DNA of 64,000 nucleotides from Canna indica (GCA_034359265.1 CP136891.1:10182501-10246500); one strand, 5' to 3'. Positions 36,610 to 50,600 are shown, counted from the first letter of the stretch. Program-made: numbers and translations. The notes: a model not told the origin generated them from the letters alone.

Positions 36610-39158
36610 TTATATGTACTTCTTGCGTTGCCATTCTGCTCTGGCACGCACAATCTCTGCTTTATCCTCCTGCAGGCGAAGTATGTGTGTGCTTCCTAAC
36701 TCAGCTTTGCGTGAATTTATTGTCACAGTGTCTTCGTGGGCTTCACTTGTGGTCATGCTTGTGAGGGACTCGAGCAAGTTGGATTGTCGGCATTCCCGGC
36801 GGTACTCAAGCGTCATGCTGGTGAGATGATAGTCCTCTAATACATGCAATGGTACACTCTGAAATAGATAGTGGCAAATTACATTCTAGTTGCTAATCAA
36901 TCTTGTAGCATGGAAAAGTAGAAAGTTACTTGTATCTTTATTCTATATATTTGAACAAGTAGTCATGGTTCTTGTGGTTCAAGCAATAATAGACTTAACA
37001 TTATGTCTAGACTCTAGAGCAAAATTCAAAATCTGGGTAATTGAAATGCATTTTCCTTTTGGTTTACTCTGTTTCCTTTGATTAAAATGAAAGAGGAACA
37101 ATTTGGTTCTTTCCTTCCACCAATAGGTTGCAATGTGAACAGATGCTTAGATGATGCCTGAATAAATTTCATAAATCTTGATATGTAAGGTTCACTGAGC
37201 ACCTCTACAATTTGTGATTAAGATAATAAAAAAAACACACTCACAATGTGTTACTCATATCTAGTTAGAAGTTAGCTACCTCCAAAATCCATCCAATATA
37301 CTTCACGTTGTTTACATGCTGATTAACATCCATGTCACTCCATCTTGGCTGAATCAAAGATATGTGTTACAATTATGATCACTTTGTAATGCATATAGCT
37401 CATCCAAACATTTATAGATTGACTCTATAAATGATAGAATCACTTGTTGGAAAAACTAAGTTCATTGGTTGCTTCTAATTAGATCTCAACAAGAAACTGA
37501 AGAAACTTCACACTTACTGCTAAGCCTGATCTGATGTACTCTGCAGTATCTTCAGTCAACTTGTCAATCTTTTCATTGACGCAGCTGCCATCAAAGAACA
37601 CTTTCCTGTCCAGGTAGAAGGGTTTTACCTCTTCCCTCACCTGTTCAGGGATCTTGGACAACCTTCTTGTTTCCCTATTCATCATTACCCAGTTGCTGCA
37701 TGTGCAGGTGAGAAAAGGTTGAGGCAAGAGTAGGTTGCTGAAATGAGCAGAGATTCATCTACCTTGTAGCTCTTGTTATTATCTGCTGCGTGCTATAGTC
37801 TCGGATTATCCAGTCTCTACGCATGCCGTTCTTCCCAGATGCTGCAACCCAGGTATCAATCTCAACCACATCTCCCCTTAAACATTAACAGTGTCATAAT
37901 CAGTTTAATTCTTATGAATGGCTCCATTATACATATCTAAAGACATGAAGAAATCTCCAACGTACCAGCGGCTGTACTTTTCTACTTGAATGTTGATTCT
38001 GGTGACAACCCATATAAGCTTCCTGAGGCTCATCTCATGTGTTGCACCGAACCCATCGCTTGCAAGGCCAGAGCTCATGACATGGTTCAGGGCAGTCTCC
38101 TGCTCTTGTTAAATCACCAGCACAAGAAAATTAAACATCAGTATGGAGTTATGAGAAAGATCAATAACATAAACCATCATTGCAGGCTTGTAAGAATTGA
38201 TTTAGATGAATGATAGGACAAGAGAGACCTCCATAAACATAGTAACTCATATAACTAAATGTTTTCTTATGAACTATGCATCTGAAATAGATAGATTTTT
38301 TTAAGGGAGTATTCCACACTTACATGCAACTAATTTACCTCTGTTAAAGGTATCTGATTGGATTATCTCGGGAATGGTTATCTATCATATGAAAATATTG
38401 GAGCACATAATTTTTCAAGGATATTAGAAGCCTGAGTGCAAAGCATAAATACTTGCAGCTAATAGTTGGTCTTGCAGTTTCTTGCAATCAGTTATCAGTG
38501 TATTAAGACAAAAATCTAATAGGTAATCATCCTGTCAGATAGTAGTAAGCTATATATTAGACTTTACTACGACTTTGTCCTAGATTATATGGTCATGTGC
38601 TCTTTTTCTGCAAATCTTATATGGATGTAAAGAGGCTGTTTAGCTGCAAGCTTGAAGGTGGTGAGCAAATAAAGGTTGCAAGGCAAGTACCTGGAGGAGA
38701 TTCATAAGGGTCTCCATGGTTGCAGTTTTGTCAGGTCCAATCTCATAAGATCTAATCACAAAGTTTTGCCTGTAAACATGTATGTCCTCCACAAACCTCC
38801 CAAGCTTAAAAGCATTCACAGAAACCATTCCACCTCCACCATCATCGCCAACCAAAGCAATTCCCTTCCCAAGAGACAAAGGAGACTCACTCCCATGCAC
38901 CACCCCATTCACCTTTCTCCCATTGACCTTATCCACACTAACCCGGATATTACCATTACCACCACCACCGCCACCAACACTGCCACCACTACTGACCATT
39001 GCACGCAATCCCCTGACCTCTCCCTTCCTTGCGTAGCTAACTGCAGCAGTCGCAAGCAAAGCTTCTTCCTTCTTCACCGGCCATGGCCTCTGAAGGTGCA
39101 AGCTGGTGCTACTACTGGAAGCGGCAACCGACATTTTCATCGCCATTACTCGCATCAT
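36610..39158 (-). CDS. FATB: acyl-ACP thioesterase, FATB type, 403 aa, six exons
   Basis: Exons in order: 39158-38691, 38099-37966, 37876-37763, 37695-37518, 37348-37280, 36858-36610; 1212 nt in phase. FATB enzymes hydrolyse saturated acyl-ACPs in the plastid stroma and release fatty acids for export. Seen here: a Ser/Ala/Gly-rich head (about 1-110, presumably the plastid transit peptide), then the hotdog-fold core. Landmarks are FVIRSYEIGPDKTA, GDGF-like SDGFGAT, WGDVVEIDTWV, SGKNGMRRDW, PRWSDMDVNQHVNNVKYIGW and MTLEYRRECRQ. The residues matching the catalytic set are Asn307, His309 and Cys344. The core matches FATB (NRETRRLSKIP) rather than FATA. The hydrophobic AITT-type segment that precedes the core in many FATBs is absent. 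ATG at 39158 is the first of several in-frame Mets and overlaps a short upstream frame. Confidence 0.95.
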
Positions 39159-39181
39159 TCTTGTACTGAAGTATCATCCAT
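39155..39181 (-). promoter_or_regulatory. upstream ORF overlapping the FATB start
   Basis: An eight-codon frame (ATG at 39181, MDDTSVQE) ends in a TGA that shares bases with the FATB ATG (ATGA overlap, 39158-39155). If the 5' UTR includes this site, ribosomes would have to reinitiate or leak past it. Whether the transcript starts upstream is not visible from the sequence. Confidence 0.5.
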
Positions 39182-39498
39182 GAAGAAGGATCTCTCGTTG
39201 GTTTCAGGTATGTGGCATTCACATTACTTATTGGTTTGGTGCAACAGCTTCATTACAAGGATGGCTATTAATGACCAACCTTAAGAATAGAAAAAAATAT
39301 AGTTTAATTTGGCAATGAGGGGATGGCAAGAAATGGATAGCTTGTGTGATGAGAGAGGTAGAAGGGAGGGAGGGGAATGCAGCTCAACCACTTCATATTT
39401 GGTGGAGGAGAGGAAGAGGAGGTGAGGGCTTCATTTGATAGACCACACGCAATTGTAGTAGATTTAATGGCGACACAGTGTTGGATTTCCATAATATT

Positions 39499-39536
<38 letters not shown>

Positions 39537-42500
39537 TGGAATTGTGCAGGGTGTAAACTGGCCACCTGCCCACTCCTGCCATGCTTATTTAAGCAATTCT
39601 TCCACATATTAGATACACCAAACACTTAGCTTGAAAGAAAAAAAATGAAGACTCTAGGGTTGGTTAACTTGGTTTAATACCAAACACTAATTTGGCTGGA
39701 AGAGAAAAAATGATACTTTTAGGCAAATTTTTTAAATATTTTTTGTTCTTGAATTGAATATATATAAAAAATCCGAATAGGTCAAACTCAAGAATCTGTC
39801 GCCCAATTGATTCAAAGCATCACATTTGGCAGGTTGACATTTTTAGCGATCAGCATAAGAACTAAATATAGCCTTGTGGAGACTCAGCTCTTTTAAATGC
39901 TACTTCATCCTTCAGCTTTTCTAACCCTCTTCTCTTCTAATTCCATGAGATTATATTCATCACTTCATCCTACACATAATATACGAATTAAAAATCAAAA
40001 CTTTATTCCAATAACCAGCGTTGATGAATTTAAAAAATAACTAATTAATTTCTTTTTTGCATTATTCAGAACGAAAAAGGTTATATTTCGTAGCTAAAAA
40101 TATATTACATATTTCACAAAGTATTCTCATTCAGAGCAATATTTATAGGAAAAATGTCTCCATATCATGACACTTACAAAAGTTTTGCATATATATATAT
40201 ATATATACAGAATTTTCATTTTTTTTTGAAATAAATGACATGTCACAAAATTCTAATTATTCCATTGCGGAAAAATTATAAATATTGCAGGAATTGAATT
40301 TTATTGCATTGTCCCATTTTTCTTATTGTTCATTAGGCCCAGCAATTATAGGCCCGGCCAGATAAATTGGGTGCAAGCTGAGTATTATCGTGCTCAGATT
40401 GTTATCGGGCTAGCCCGATAAGGCTCGAACCCTTAAGTGTTGAGCTGGGCCGAGTGTTATTGGGTAAACGCTATTGGGTCGGATATTAAAGGGTCTAAAC
40501 CCTGATTTTTAATCTTGTGTTATTGAGCTAAACGGGTTGGGCTGTGTCGACCCGTTATAATTTGTGTCGTGCCGAGTTGGTGATTCCAGGTCTGAATTTT
40601 TTTTGGGCCGAGTTGGGCCGGACACAAATTTTTTTAAACCGAGCCGGTCTGTCTCGATGACTCAGGCCCAACACGGTTTGTTAGGCCTATTGTTTATTAT
40701 GTGATACACTGATACATTTAAATATGCTCAATTTCTGAGAAGAACAATTTTCAACCTCAATCATGAAAATGCCAACATGCTTTCCTCGTCATGTTCAATT
40801 CTTCTTCTCTCTCTTTCATGGTGCTGTATGCTACTATATAGTATTTAGGCCAAAAGCTGTCCAACCTTTTTGGATGACTTTTCTAGGGTTGACACAAGCA
40901 ATCAAAAAGATATTTGAATTTTTAGAACCGGAGCACATTTTTTTTTGAGGTGTGATATTTAGTCAGTAGAACTTCTTGAGCTCTATTTTGAAAAAAATGT
41001 CATTGAAAAAAAATGCATCAAGCCCATTGTTTCCTCTTATTTTGACTTTTCAGATCCAAGCATTGCAGATTGATTGATGGAAGTATATGATTTTTCTCTC
41101 CACATTAGAGTATTTCCTCTTTCTATTTAATTTTTTATAGCTTTGTTTTCTTGTGTAAAAAAGCTAACAAATTTATTGAATTAATTACACAATCCCTTAA
41201 TGTATTTAAGCTATTTTTTGGCTTAATTGACAAAATAAGTACCCCAAATATTTTTTAAAAATAGAAATTATTTTCAAATTTAATTGCGCACCGAGAGATG
41301 TTTGATTGAAAATTTTAAGCGGATGAATTAAGGTTTATTATATAGATGTTTGTGTAGTTAATTCAAGTTCACGATTTTTCCTAAATCTGAATATGAATCT
41401 TTGAAATTTTCTGAAACCAAATATGATCTTTGAAAATTTTAAAATCAAAATCAAATTAAAAAAAAAATCCAATATACTCTCCTCTCTCATCTAACGTTAA
41501 CGCGGCAGCTAATCCCGCTAATTTTTGAAACTCTTGAAAGTGATCATTTGATCATTAAAGTGCATCTTAAAATTTCTAAAAAATTATAAAAAATTTAAAT
41601 TAGTGAAAGAAATGAGATTCACAACTTGAACCAATGAAACTAAGTCGGTTCAAAAGTTTCACCAAAACTTTTACTCTTGAAAGTGACTATTTAACTATGA
41701 ATATGCATCATAAATTTTCTCAAAAATCATAATAATTAATTTTTAACCCGAATGGATGAAATGAGATCCACTAATTTGAATAAACTAAATTGAGTGTATA
41801 TAAGAGTTTCACTCGAATTAGGCCATTTGGCCAATTTTAATTTTGAGAATTTCGAAGATCATAAAAAGGTTTTAAGAAATCTCGAAGATTTATATTTGGT
41901 TCAGGAAAATTCCTCATTCAAGTTCACTTGATTGATGGTTGAATCAAGATTTTCTTTACTTGGTAGACCAAGGCATGTTCTAACTCCACATGCATGGAGT
42001 TAATTTGGGCGGTGGAGCCTCCAAAAGCATTGACCATGATAGATTGTGGTAATGACCATGATCGAGATTCCTTCATCTTCCTTCATGTTATGAGTTGAGA
42101 ATGCAAAAAAGTCAACATGCGCACTTGATTTGGTGGCCATCCATGTATCCACTGTATAGCACACACACATTTCACCATCATCATCACCACCTGCAAAATT
42201 CAAAGCTTCACCTGCAAGACAACTAAAAGTTGTGGCTATTTGTGACCATGGAACTATTAAATGAAACAAGGCTATTTACTCAAAATGAACCAAACAAAAA
42301 TTACTAGTAAAAGTTTTATTCATGCAGCAATATATTACATTAAATTGCAGAAGGAGCCAAACAAAATATAACAAAAGCTTCTGTGCATCCAATGGATTTC
42401 TAGGAACATATTTAATTTGTCTACTTCTCTGTGTAATTCTAAAATTAAATATGCAATGAATTAAATTGCCAAAGTCCGGATGGATATGACATCGACTAAA

Positions 42501-43950
42501 ATATAGAATTCTATGCACTGACTGATGAACCCCTCTGGCTTTGTCATTTTCTTCATCTGGCCATCCAAGTGTTACATATAACAAAGACAACTGTCCAATG
42601 AATTGATGAGGGAGAGGGTTTATGTCAATTTCTTGATTTGGATTTATGATAATACCCAGACTTCATATGCTTAATGATGCAATAAACGAGAAATATCAGA
42701 GGAAAAGAGAAACCAATAGAGAAAGATTATGTATAATAAAGGAGAGTAGGAAAATAATGTTTTTATTAGAAAAAAAAAACATATATAATTGCAAAATATA
42801 ACATCCAAATCAAACTTAGGCTGAAATCAAAAAAATCTTGTTGTCTCTGGAACTCTAGTAGAAGCTTCACCTTATTGTAGGTTTGCAAGTAATAAAACTG
42901 TTAAGCTTAACACATGATTAATTGATCATGTTAAGAATTAGTATTAATCAATTATATCAAATTTGGACAGAATGATGTTAACATATTGATTTGTGCTTGT
43001 TATTCTCTGTTCATTGCAATTTTCTTCAAGAGGTTCATGTTCATTGTCGAGGCAATTCTTTAAAATGTTGTGTTCTTGTTGTCAAGCTCCCCTGATACAC
43101 TACATATTCTCAAAAGTCCAACCAATTACCAGTCAGGCTAGTATCTACCAAAAACTCTTCCTTTGTGGATATAAGCAGGATCACTTTAAGAAAGAGCAAG
43201 AAAACTGGACAATTAAAACATTCTTGCTGACTTGAGCAACACCTCCATGTGGTTGTTGGCTTCACATCTCTCTCTCTATCTATCTATCTCTCTCAGAATT
43301 ATTGTGGAGAATAGAGACTAAGTTATCCTATCTGCCACTTGTGTAGTGCCATTAGCATACTCAAGTGCAATCTTTGAAATCGAGTCCCTTCCAAGTTACA
43401 AGTGATATGCTGAAATCAATCATATTCCACAAAGTGGTGAACAAAGCAAAACATAAGAAGGGGTAATAATGAGATGGGAGGTGGGAATCCAAATCCATAA
43501 TGGCATGGGAAAGGGATTTGACAGTGGTCTCATGAACAGTCACAAGGGAGCATGATGACAAGAAACAAGACCCCTCAAAATGAGGCAAACTTTGGAAGGA
43601 AACCCGGGAGACAGTTATATAACTCAAAGCAGCTGGTAAATCTTTCACTTGCCTCATTTTGGAACTCAAAGCACTCAATTCACTTGCCAGAATCAGTGTT
43701 ATGTAATCTATTTGTTGCACAGAAACCAATGTAAAGGAAAGCTCAGAAACTGAAGTCCCATGGTTTTGATCTACTCACTTTTGTGCCCTCCAAGTCTTCT
43801 CAGGTTTCAACTTCAAGGTTTCTGAGTCACGACTGCTAGAGTTCTCCTGAGGTCCCATGGGAGCTTAGTTCTCCATTTCTCTTTCTCCCCTTCTATCATA
43901 CCACCCGAGGCTCCAAAATCCTAACTTTTGCCCTTCTCCTCTCTCTCCTC
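39182..43950. other. long intergenic region between FATB and TCP genes
   Basis: No gene recognised. A (GA)n run lies at about 39500-39533, an AT run at about 40188-40207 and TC/TATC repeats near 43267-43293. At 40330-40690 a GGCCC/CGGGC-rich block with gggccgagttgggccg phrases resembles decayed DNA-transposon DNA. Minus frames at 42000-42590 and 43361-43729 match no family I know. The last few hundred bases are probably the TCP promoter and 5' UTR, with CT-rich sequence at 43868-43950. Confidence 0.45.
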
Positions 43951-44910
43951 ATGGATCCCAAGGGCTCTTCCAAGTCCATGGGCCTCCCACCGTCGGATAA
44001 CAGAGAATCCACCCCATCTCCATCAGCTGTTGCTGCCGCAGCGGCAGAAAGCAGAGCGCTTTTGTCCTCCACGGCCACGGAGAAGGGGTCGCAGATAGTG
44101 GTGGGAAGGAAGGACGACGAAAGGCGGCAGCTTGCACCCAAGAGGAGCTCCAACAAGGACCGGCACACCAAAGTGGATGGCCGGGGAAGAAGGATTAGAA
44201 TGCCGGCCCTTTGCGCTGCCAGGATCTTTCAGCTCACCAGGGAATTGGGCCACAAGTCTGATGGGGAGACCGTCCAGTGGCTTCTCCAGCAAGCTGAGCC
44301 GTCCATCTTCGCCGCCACCGGCTCGGGCACCATCCCCGCATCGGCCCTCGCCGCCGCCGGCGCAACAACAACCACGATGTCCATCCCCGGCGCAACGCTC
44401 CCTGCCGGCCTGCACCACAAGCTCGACGAGTTGGGACAGTTGGCGGGAGCGACGGCGCGGCCCGGTTGGGCCGTCATGGGGGCTGCTAACCTCGGCGGCG
44501 GCTCCCACAGTGGCTTGTGGCCGCCCCCGGTGGGTGGGTTCAATACCGGATTCTTGCATGCCGGCGCTGTAGTTCCGTCAAGCTCCAATCTTTCCGTGCC
44601 AGGCGGCGACGGATCGGTGGGCAGCTTCATGCAGAGGATCGACTTGCGTGGGCTTGAATTACCCAGCGGAAATCTTGGCGCCGTGAGCTTTGCATCCATG
44701 ATGAGTGGGCATGGGCAACAGCTGCCGGGGCTGGAGCTTGGTCTCTCACCGGAGGGGCATATTGCGGCATTGAATTCTCAGGCCTTGAGCCAGTTCTATC
44801 TGCAGATGGGACATGGAAGGGGAGGAGTAGGTGGAAGTGTTCAATTCCATCATCATCAGCAGCAACCTGCTGGATCAGCAGACGATGATTCAGCGGGATC
44901 AGAACAGTAG
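43951..44910 (+). CDS. class I TCP transcription factor, 319 aa
   Basis: A single uninterrupted frame. The TCP basic helix-loop-helix domain spans about residues 64-119. The basic part is [20 protein letters not shown], helix I starts [16 protein letters not shown], the loop is GHKSDGE, and helix II is [13 protein letters not shown]. The shortened basic region marks class I (PCF type), nuclear factors that bind GGNCCCAC-like sites and promote cell division and growth. The rest is Ala/Gly-rich with a [21 protein letters not shown] C-terminal motif and a His/Gln run near 295-306, resembling the TCP9/TCP19 branch. Intronless structure is normal for the family. Overlapping antisense frames (43896-44699) are shadows caused by high GC. 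Confidence 0.95.
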   Translation: MDPKGSSKSMGLPPSDNRESTPSPSAVAAAAAESRALLSSTATEKGSQIVVGRKDDERRQLAPKRSSNKDRHTKVDGRGRRIRMPALCAARIFQLTRELGHKSDGETVQWLLQQAEPSIFAATGSGTIPASALAAAGATTTTMSIPGATLPAGLHHKLDELGQLAGATARPGWAVMGAANLGGGSHSGLWPPPVGGFNTGFLHAGAVVPSSSNLSVPGGDGSVGSFMQRIDLRGLELPSGNLGAVSFASMMSGHGQQLPGLELGLSPEGHIAALNSQALSQFYLQMGHGRGGVGGSVQFHHHQQQPAGSADDDSAGSEQ

Positions 44911-47637
44911 AAGGCAGAAGTTTTAAGATTAATGGGAAGAAATTTTCATTCTTTAGCCAAATAGAGTGGCAAGATTGGATTTCCCTTTTTTTTCTTTGGG
45001 GTTGCTTGGTTTCTTCTTTGTGTGACTTTAAACAATCAAGGGAAAGATGCCAATGAATTCAGGCATTGATGTCAACTTCCCCTTGATCCTTCTCTACAAT
45101 TAGCAGCAGCCACTGCATTCAGGTGCTTTTTCTTTTCTCAGCTTATCAAAATGAACTAGTAGTGAGAGATCTGAGAAATGCAGCCATGCAGGTGTATATT
45201 AGAGGTGGATCTGAATTAATCTCAAGGATCTGATTGAGGTGTGTGAATACTAGTTTTAGGTCTATTCATTTTTTTTCTTCTGCAAGGAATTCAAGGAGTT
45301 GTAATGGGTTGATTTCTGACAAATAAAAGATCAACATTTCATATAGAATATGCCTTTTGTTATGCTTTCCTAGCATTTGTTCTTTAATATATGGCTTAGA
45401 CTTGTACCAAAGTTGATCCTTTTATAGATCATTCAATCCAAGGGTATAGAAAAGATTTGATATTTCTCTTTCTCTATTATTCGTTCTTTTTATCTTTGAG
45501 TTAATTACTCATCAATAACCAATTATTTGACCACTGATTAACCCACAAATCTGATCTTATGCTTATAAATCATCTTTAATCTTTGGTGAATTTCTCTTTA
45601 CCATGATATTATTTGCTAGGGAGAAAAACTACGTGATATTATTTGAGTCCATAAACATTCCTTGACAACGGAGGTTGTTTCAAAGCATATTTTGTTATTG
45701 TTAGCATAGTATGCCGGAAAAACAAAAGAAAACGCACTATCAGCTGACATAAATTAATGAGCCAGTTTCTCCCAAAAGAGAAGAAAAAACGAAACAATAA
45801 TTGGCAAGTGGTATTATGTTGTCTGTGTTGACTTCCTAAAGCATTGAAACAATAACATTACAAATGGACTTAGCAGCACTTTAAATGTAGAGATGTATAG
45901 TATTTAGTAGTATATAGCCATCTAATAGATTAGATGATCAGAATAATATAGGGCACAGTTGAACAAACACGAAGCACATGTTTTCCTATAAACAAATGCT
46001 AAATCCTCCTAATTTATCAAAAAAAAAAAAATCCTTCTAATACATTTAATAAAATGCTCGTGATTATTGATGAAATTACAACTCACGTGGTTATGAATAG
46101 TTAGGAAGATTATTAGGTACATTTAATAAAATGCTCGTGATTATTGATGAAATTACAACTCACGTGGTTATGAGTAGTTAGGAAGATTATTAGGTACATT
46201 TTTAGGAGGATATAACATCACTCTTTCCTGTAACAAACATCTAAGAAAAATAAAATAAGATGGCTGGTGTTATAGCCTAAAGTTTCTGATCGGAGACTTA
46301 AAGGCTTGATTTTGATTTATGCTTCAACATTAACTTCTGCTCAATTGCAGCTAAGTTAATTTCATCAAGATTTTCTAATGAAAGCTTCCTATTCTACATC
46401 AACCCCTTGTAATGATCATTTACATGAGAAAAAAGACATCTGGAAAAGTGAAATCATGAAGCGTAATAAAGAAAAACATACCTCTCAAATCATGCCTTGC
46501 ATAGAAAGTCTCCGTTGCATTATACGTAGGGCTAAGCAAAACTGGATCCGACCCGAAAAATCGACCCAAAAATTTATTTCGCGTCGGGTTATTCAGGTAT
46601 ATCGGGTCGGGTCGGGTTACATTTTTAAAATTTTCATCTACTATTTCGGGTCGGGTTCGGGTGAAAACTATGTTTAACCTGACCCAACCCGATTTTAAGT
46701 TAAATACATACTTATGTTATATATATTGATAAAAGATAGTGTTAGCTTTGTGGTTAGAAGGGTGGAGATAAAGTTTAGGAGGTCTTGAGTTCACAAGTTC
46801 TACTTGGGTTATAATTTTAATATAATTGTTCATCTTTTTTATCACCATTTTCAAGATGATTTTTTTTTTCTAAATCAAATTCGGGTTATTCGGGTTCATC
46901 GGGTCGGGGTTCGATTTTTTCGAATTATTCGGGTTAGGACCCGATTAAAAAATCAGTAAGAGACATAAGAGAGAAATCACATTACTAACGAACTCAATTT
47001 AACGCTATTAGCTACAGGGGAGGTAAGTATCACCTGGACTAATAGAAGAAAGATCGGTATAATTTCACTAAATTTAAAAAAATATCAGTGTAATTTACTC
47101 TTCTTAATATGTTGTTTGCAACATTCTTAATATGTTGTTTAAGTTGCAAACAAGGAATAGCAGCCACCAAAACATTTTAAAGTATTAAATCCATTAGTCA
47201 TATGTTAAGCATTTTAACACGAATAACCTATTTGAGAGTTTCAAGATAATTATGCTCATACCCAAATGTTTTCACTTTTGAGCAATCACATTGAAGCTAT
47301 TACAAAAGCTTTTCATATGAGTAAATAAAGCACTTTTACATTGTTATTGCAAGGAAATCTGAATATTTCTTGTAGAACAAGAAAAAACAGAAACTTGAAG
47401 CCTGGAATTGTGGCGCATAATAACTAGCAGCAGCGTACTGTAGACATCATTACAGAGAAATGGGGCAAAGAATTACTTAATCTATACAAGAACGAACCTC
47501 AAATTGTAAGCAATTAGATTAATTTTACAAATGCCTCAATGATATATTTCCTATGGTCATAGCATGTACAAAATATTTAATGCATAACAAACAGTGGAAT
47601 CACCAAGATTCGCATGAAATGTCATATGCATCATGAG
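44911..47637. other. TCP 3' UTR and repeat-bearing spacer
   Basis: About 44911-45350 is likely 3' UTR. A 77-bp tandem duplication lies at 46041-46194. From about 46527 to 46950 there is a GGGTCGGGTT-rich block that starts TAGGGCTAAGCAAAACTGG, similar to the inverted right end of the hAT-like element at 54581. It carries a tRNA-like A/B-box stretch near 46739-46810 (tagctttgtggttagaag, then gagttcacaagttc), perhaps a SINE remnant. No gene. Confidence 0.4.
46041..46194. repeat. 77-bp tandem duplication
   Basis: Two copies (46041-46117 and 46118-46194) starting tacatttaataaaatgctc differ by one base by eye (gaatag/gagtag). A partial third start (tacatt) follows. Confidence 0.92.
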
Positions 47638-50600
47638 CTAGCAACCCAATACAAGAGTCTCTTTGGGAGTTGACGTAACACGAAGAATTGCTTGAGCACT
47701 CAAAGGGGTGAGTTTTGCATGACAAAAAGCCTCCCATGAATCAGCATCTACCAATTCTAGAGAATCTTCACTCGGGGAGACTTGAGAATTAACATAAAAG
47801 GTTTGGAGTTCCATGGCAAGAGTTCGAGCTGCCTCTCTTGATTCAGGAAGCTGGTCACTGAGCTGTGATGCTGCAATTTGAATTAACTTATCAATTCCGT
47901 ATGCTTTAATACCTTCCATTCCCTGCAAGAAGATGAATTTTCTCAGATTGAGAAATAATGATTTGCAACTTCAAAGTAATAATTATACACGATAATGCAA
48001 TGTCATATCAATACCAAAATGACACTTGATTGTAATTTGTTGATCATTCTTACTTCAGCCAAATATGTTTATATAGTTATGGGTCGACTTTTTGTGAAGA
48101 AAAATCAATAAATCCGCAAAAGAAGGCTTTAGATAACAATTAGGGTTACTTTGTAAGCATACATAATGAAGTTGTAATAAAACTGAAAGGATCTGAAAGT
48201 ACAAATATTTTATACTTCAAACTAAAAAGTTCAAAGTAGATTACCAGTAAGATTAATAAGAAAGTAACTTCAAATGACTCTGAGAATTAAGGATATTCCT
48301 AGATCAGGAGCATATATGAAACTGCTGAATTTGCTATATTGCAGCAATCATAAAAGAATGATAAGAAAGATCTAGAACTCCAATAACATATTCTTGGTTA
48401 CTTTAGTGTTCCTTGTTTAATTATGTTTTTAAGGTGCTGATTTACTGAATCCCTTGATCAAGAAAAAATAAAGCCTTTGCTTTGAACTTGGTCCTTATGA
48501 TATAAATTCCAAGTGGCATGAGTCAGAAAAAAAAAAATTAAACAAGAATAAGCAGATCTCAAGATGCATAATGTCATATAGCTAGCAATTTGACAACCAA
48601 CTTTACAGAGCAATTTAGATGGGAACATGGACATGAACTTTTAGCATCTAGTTCCTGAAGTAATGGAATAACCAAATAACCAATCCAAGACAATATGATT
48701 TAACAAAATTTCCAATAGCAATCATCAGTTTCATCTGCCTCATTCTAAGGAACCATGGAATTGGCAAAATGTTCCTAGTATTATGCATACATTGAATTAA
48801 AGGTTAAAGTATAATGTAGTATTAACTAAGGTTTGAGAATAGTTCATAGATAATTGAACGTCTTCATCAATCAACTACCTTCAAGAGTGTAAGATTTCAG
48901 AAGGGACAGAAATGTATTCTCTTTCTCCTTCTCTAAAAACTCCATGATTTATCAAGAAAAGAAACATGGACAAATTCAATAATAATCAATATGTTAGTGC
49001 ATGAGACGCACTACAGAGGGGCCCGAGGGAAGCATTTGCAACTGTACATCTCCAGGTAGAGAAGTTTTTTGCATATGCTGAACTGTTGAACCCATGACAC
49101 CCAAACTTGTCATATAAACCAAGAATCTCCTTATCAAATCAAGCATCAATCAAATATAGGATCTTCATACATATAAAAAACAGTACACAGCATTACACAA
49201 AACTCACTTCGTACAGCTACCAGTATAGCAAGTGTGGCTTTGTCAAATAATAAACCAGAATACAATATTCACATTATTGGAGTAAAAATTTCGGGCAGCA
49301 TGATCATTGACCATGTAAATGCTACATGATCAAGAACATTTTAGTAGTTTACCCCACCTCATATCTTTTGCGCATATATTCTAATATCAATTTACCGGTT
49401 CAATACTATGTAAATCCAAATCATCATAGTATCTGTTTCACATGATATGTTCTGTCCTATCTTAACAAAAAATGAGGGTCAAAATTCTTTTCTCACAAAT
49501 CTATAATAACTATAGATCATTGAAGAGGTGTTCCAGGTAAGGGGGCTTCAATAAGAATTACATAGAATATAACTAATGAAGTCTGCAGACAACAAGCCGA
49601 GTTCCTAAGAGCAACTGTTTTGAAAAACTCTCAATCGTAGGCCACAACTTCCTCTCTTATGATCACGAAAGAGAGGAAGTTATATGATTGAGGTTTAATT
49701 TATCATATCGAATGAGATATCTAATTGAGGTGTGAGATATCTTATTGAATGAGATCAAATTGACGCTCTATATGATTGAGGTTTAATTTATCTCAAAAAT
49801 TCTAAAATGATTCTAGAATTTTGTGGACCAAAATAAATTTGCTACACTTGTACTAGTATTTCCAAACTATGAATGTGCAATATAGAATTCTTCAACAGGT
49901 AGCTGGATCAATCAACAACTTGGTTGTTAAAAAAGAAAGGAACTTACAAGTCGAGGTACACTCCTGCTAATACACATAGATGCTTTAGCTCGTATTCTTG
50001 GGTTTTTGTTTGTAAGATTAGGAAGCAACTTTGGCAACAATAGCATAGGAGAAACCGAAGTAGTCATTGCTATTAGAGCTGCTACAGCAGCTTCACATAC
50101 AAAGCGCTTATCTTGCGAGGATTTCAGTAGCAACTGGACAAGCTGAAGCAAGAAAGATCCAAAGAATTTTGTAGTACTAATACAGGGAATTGACAAAATA
50201 TAAAATAATCAAGAAGGCCAAAAATAGAAAAATACCAGAGGATCCACTGAGTCAACAACTTTATCATTGTAAGCCTTGAATATATCAGCTGATGCCATTA
50301 TTGCAGTTTTGCAGACAGCACTCCTTGGACTTTTCAGTGACTTCACAATCAATGGAATCACAGACCCTCTACGATTGGGAAAACAATGACATAGAAAGTG
50401 GAAATGTGAGTTGAGCAATAGTAAACCTTTTTATTTACAGCAAAAACAAGAATTGCAGACTGTTATCTGTGCCCTTTATGTTGGACAAGAGTTAGGGCCC
50501 TACAGGATTTCAAGCAGCTTGTCCTCATGATAGATTGATAATTGGCGCACATTATTAAGGGCTTCACAGACAGAAACCCAGTCCTTTGAGTCTAACCTAG

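Noticed and set aside
42000..42590. Two minus-strand frames (89 and 104 aa) between FATB and TCP
   Set aside because: No recognisable domain, no splice context, and composition like the surrounding spacer.
43896..44699. Long antisense frames over the TCP gene
   Set aside because: High GC at third positions keeps several frames open. Only the plus frame carries the TCP domain.
46739..46810. Possible tRNA gene
   Set aside because: A- and B-box-like phrases are present but no cloverleaf can be drawn. At best it is a SINE-like remnant.
49646..49681. 12-bp inverted repeat (aacttcctctct and its complement) in the last intron of the ARM/TOG gene
   Set aside because: It is a short hairpin with no target duplication or repeated partner. 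It is too small to call an element.
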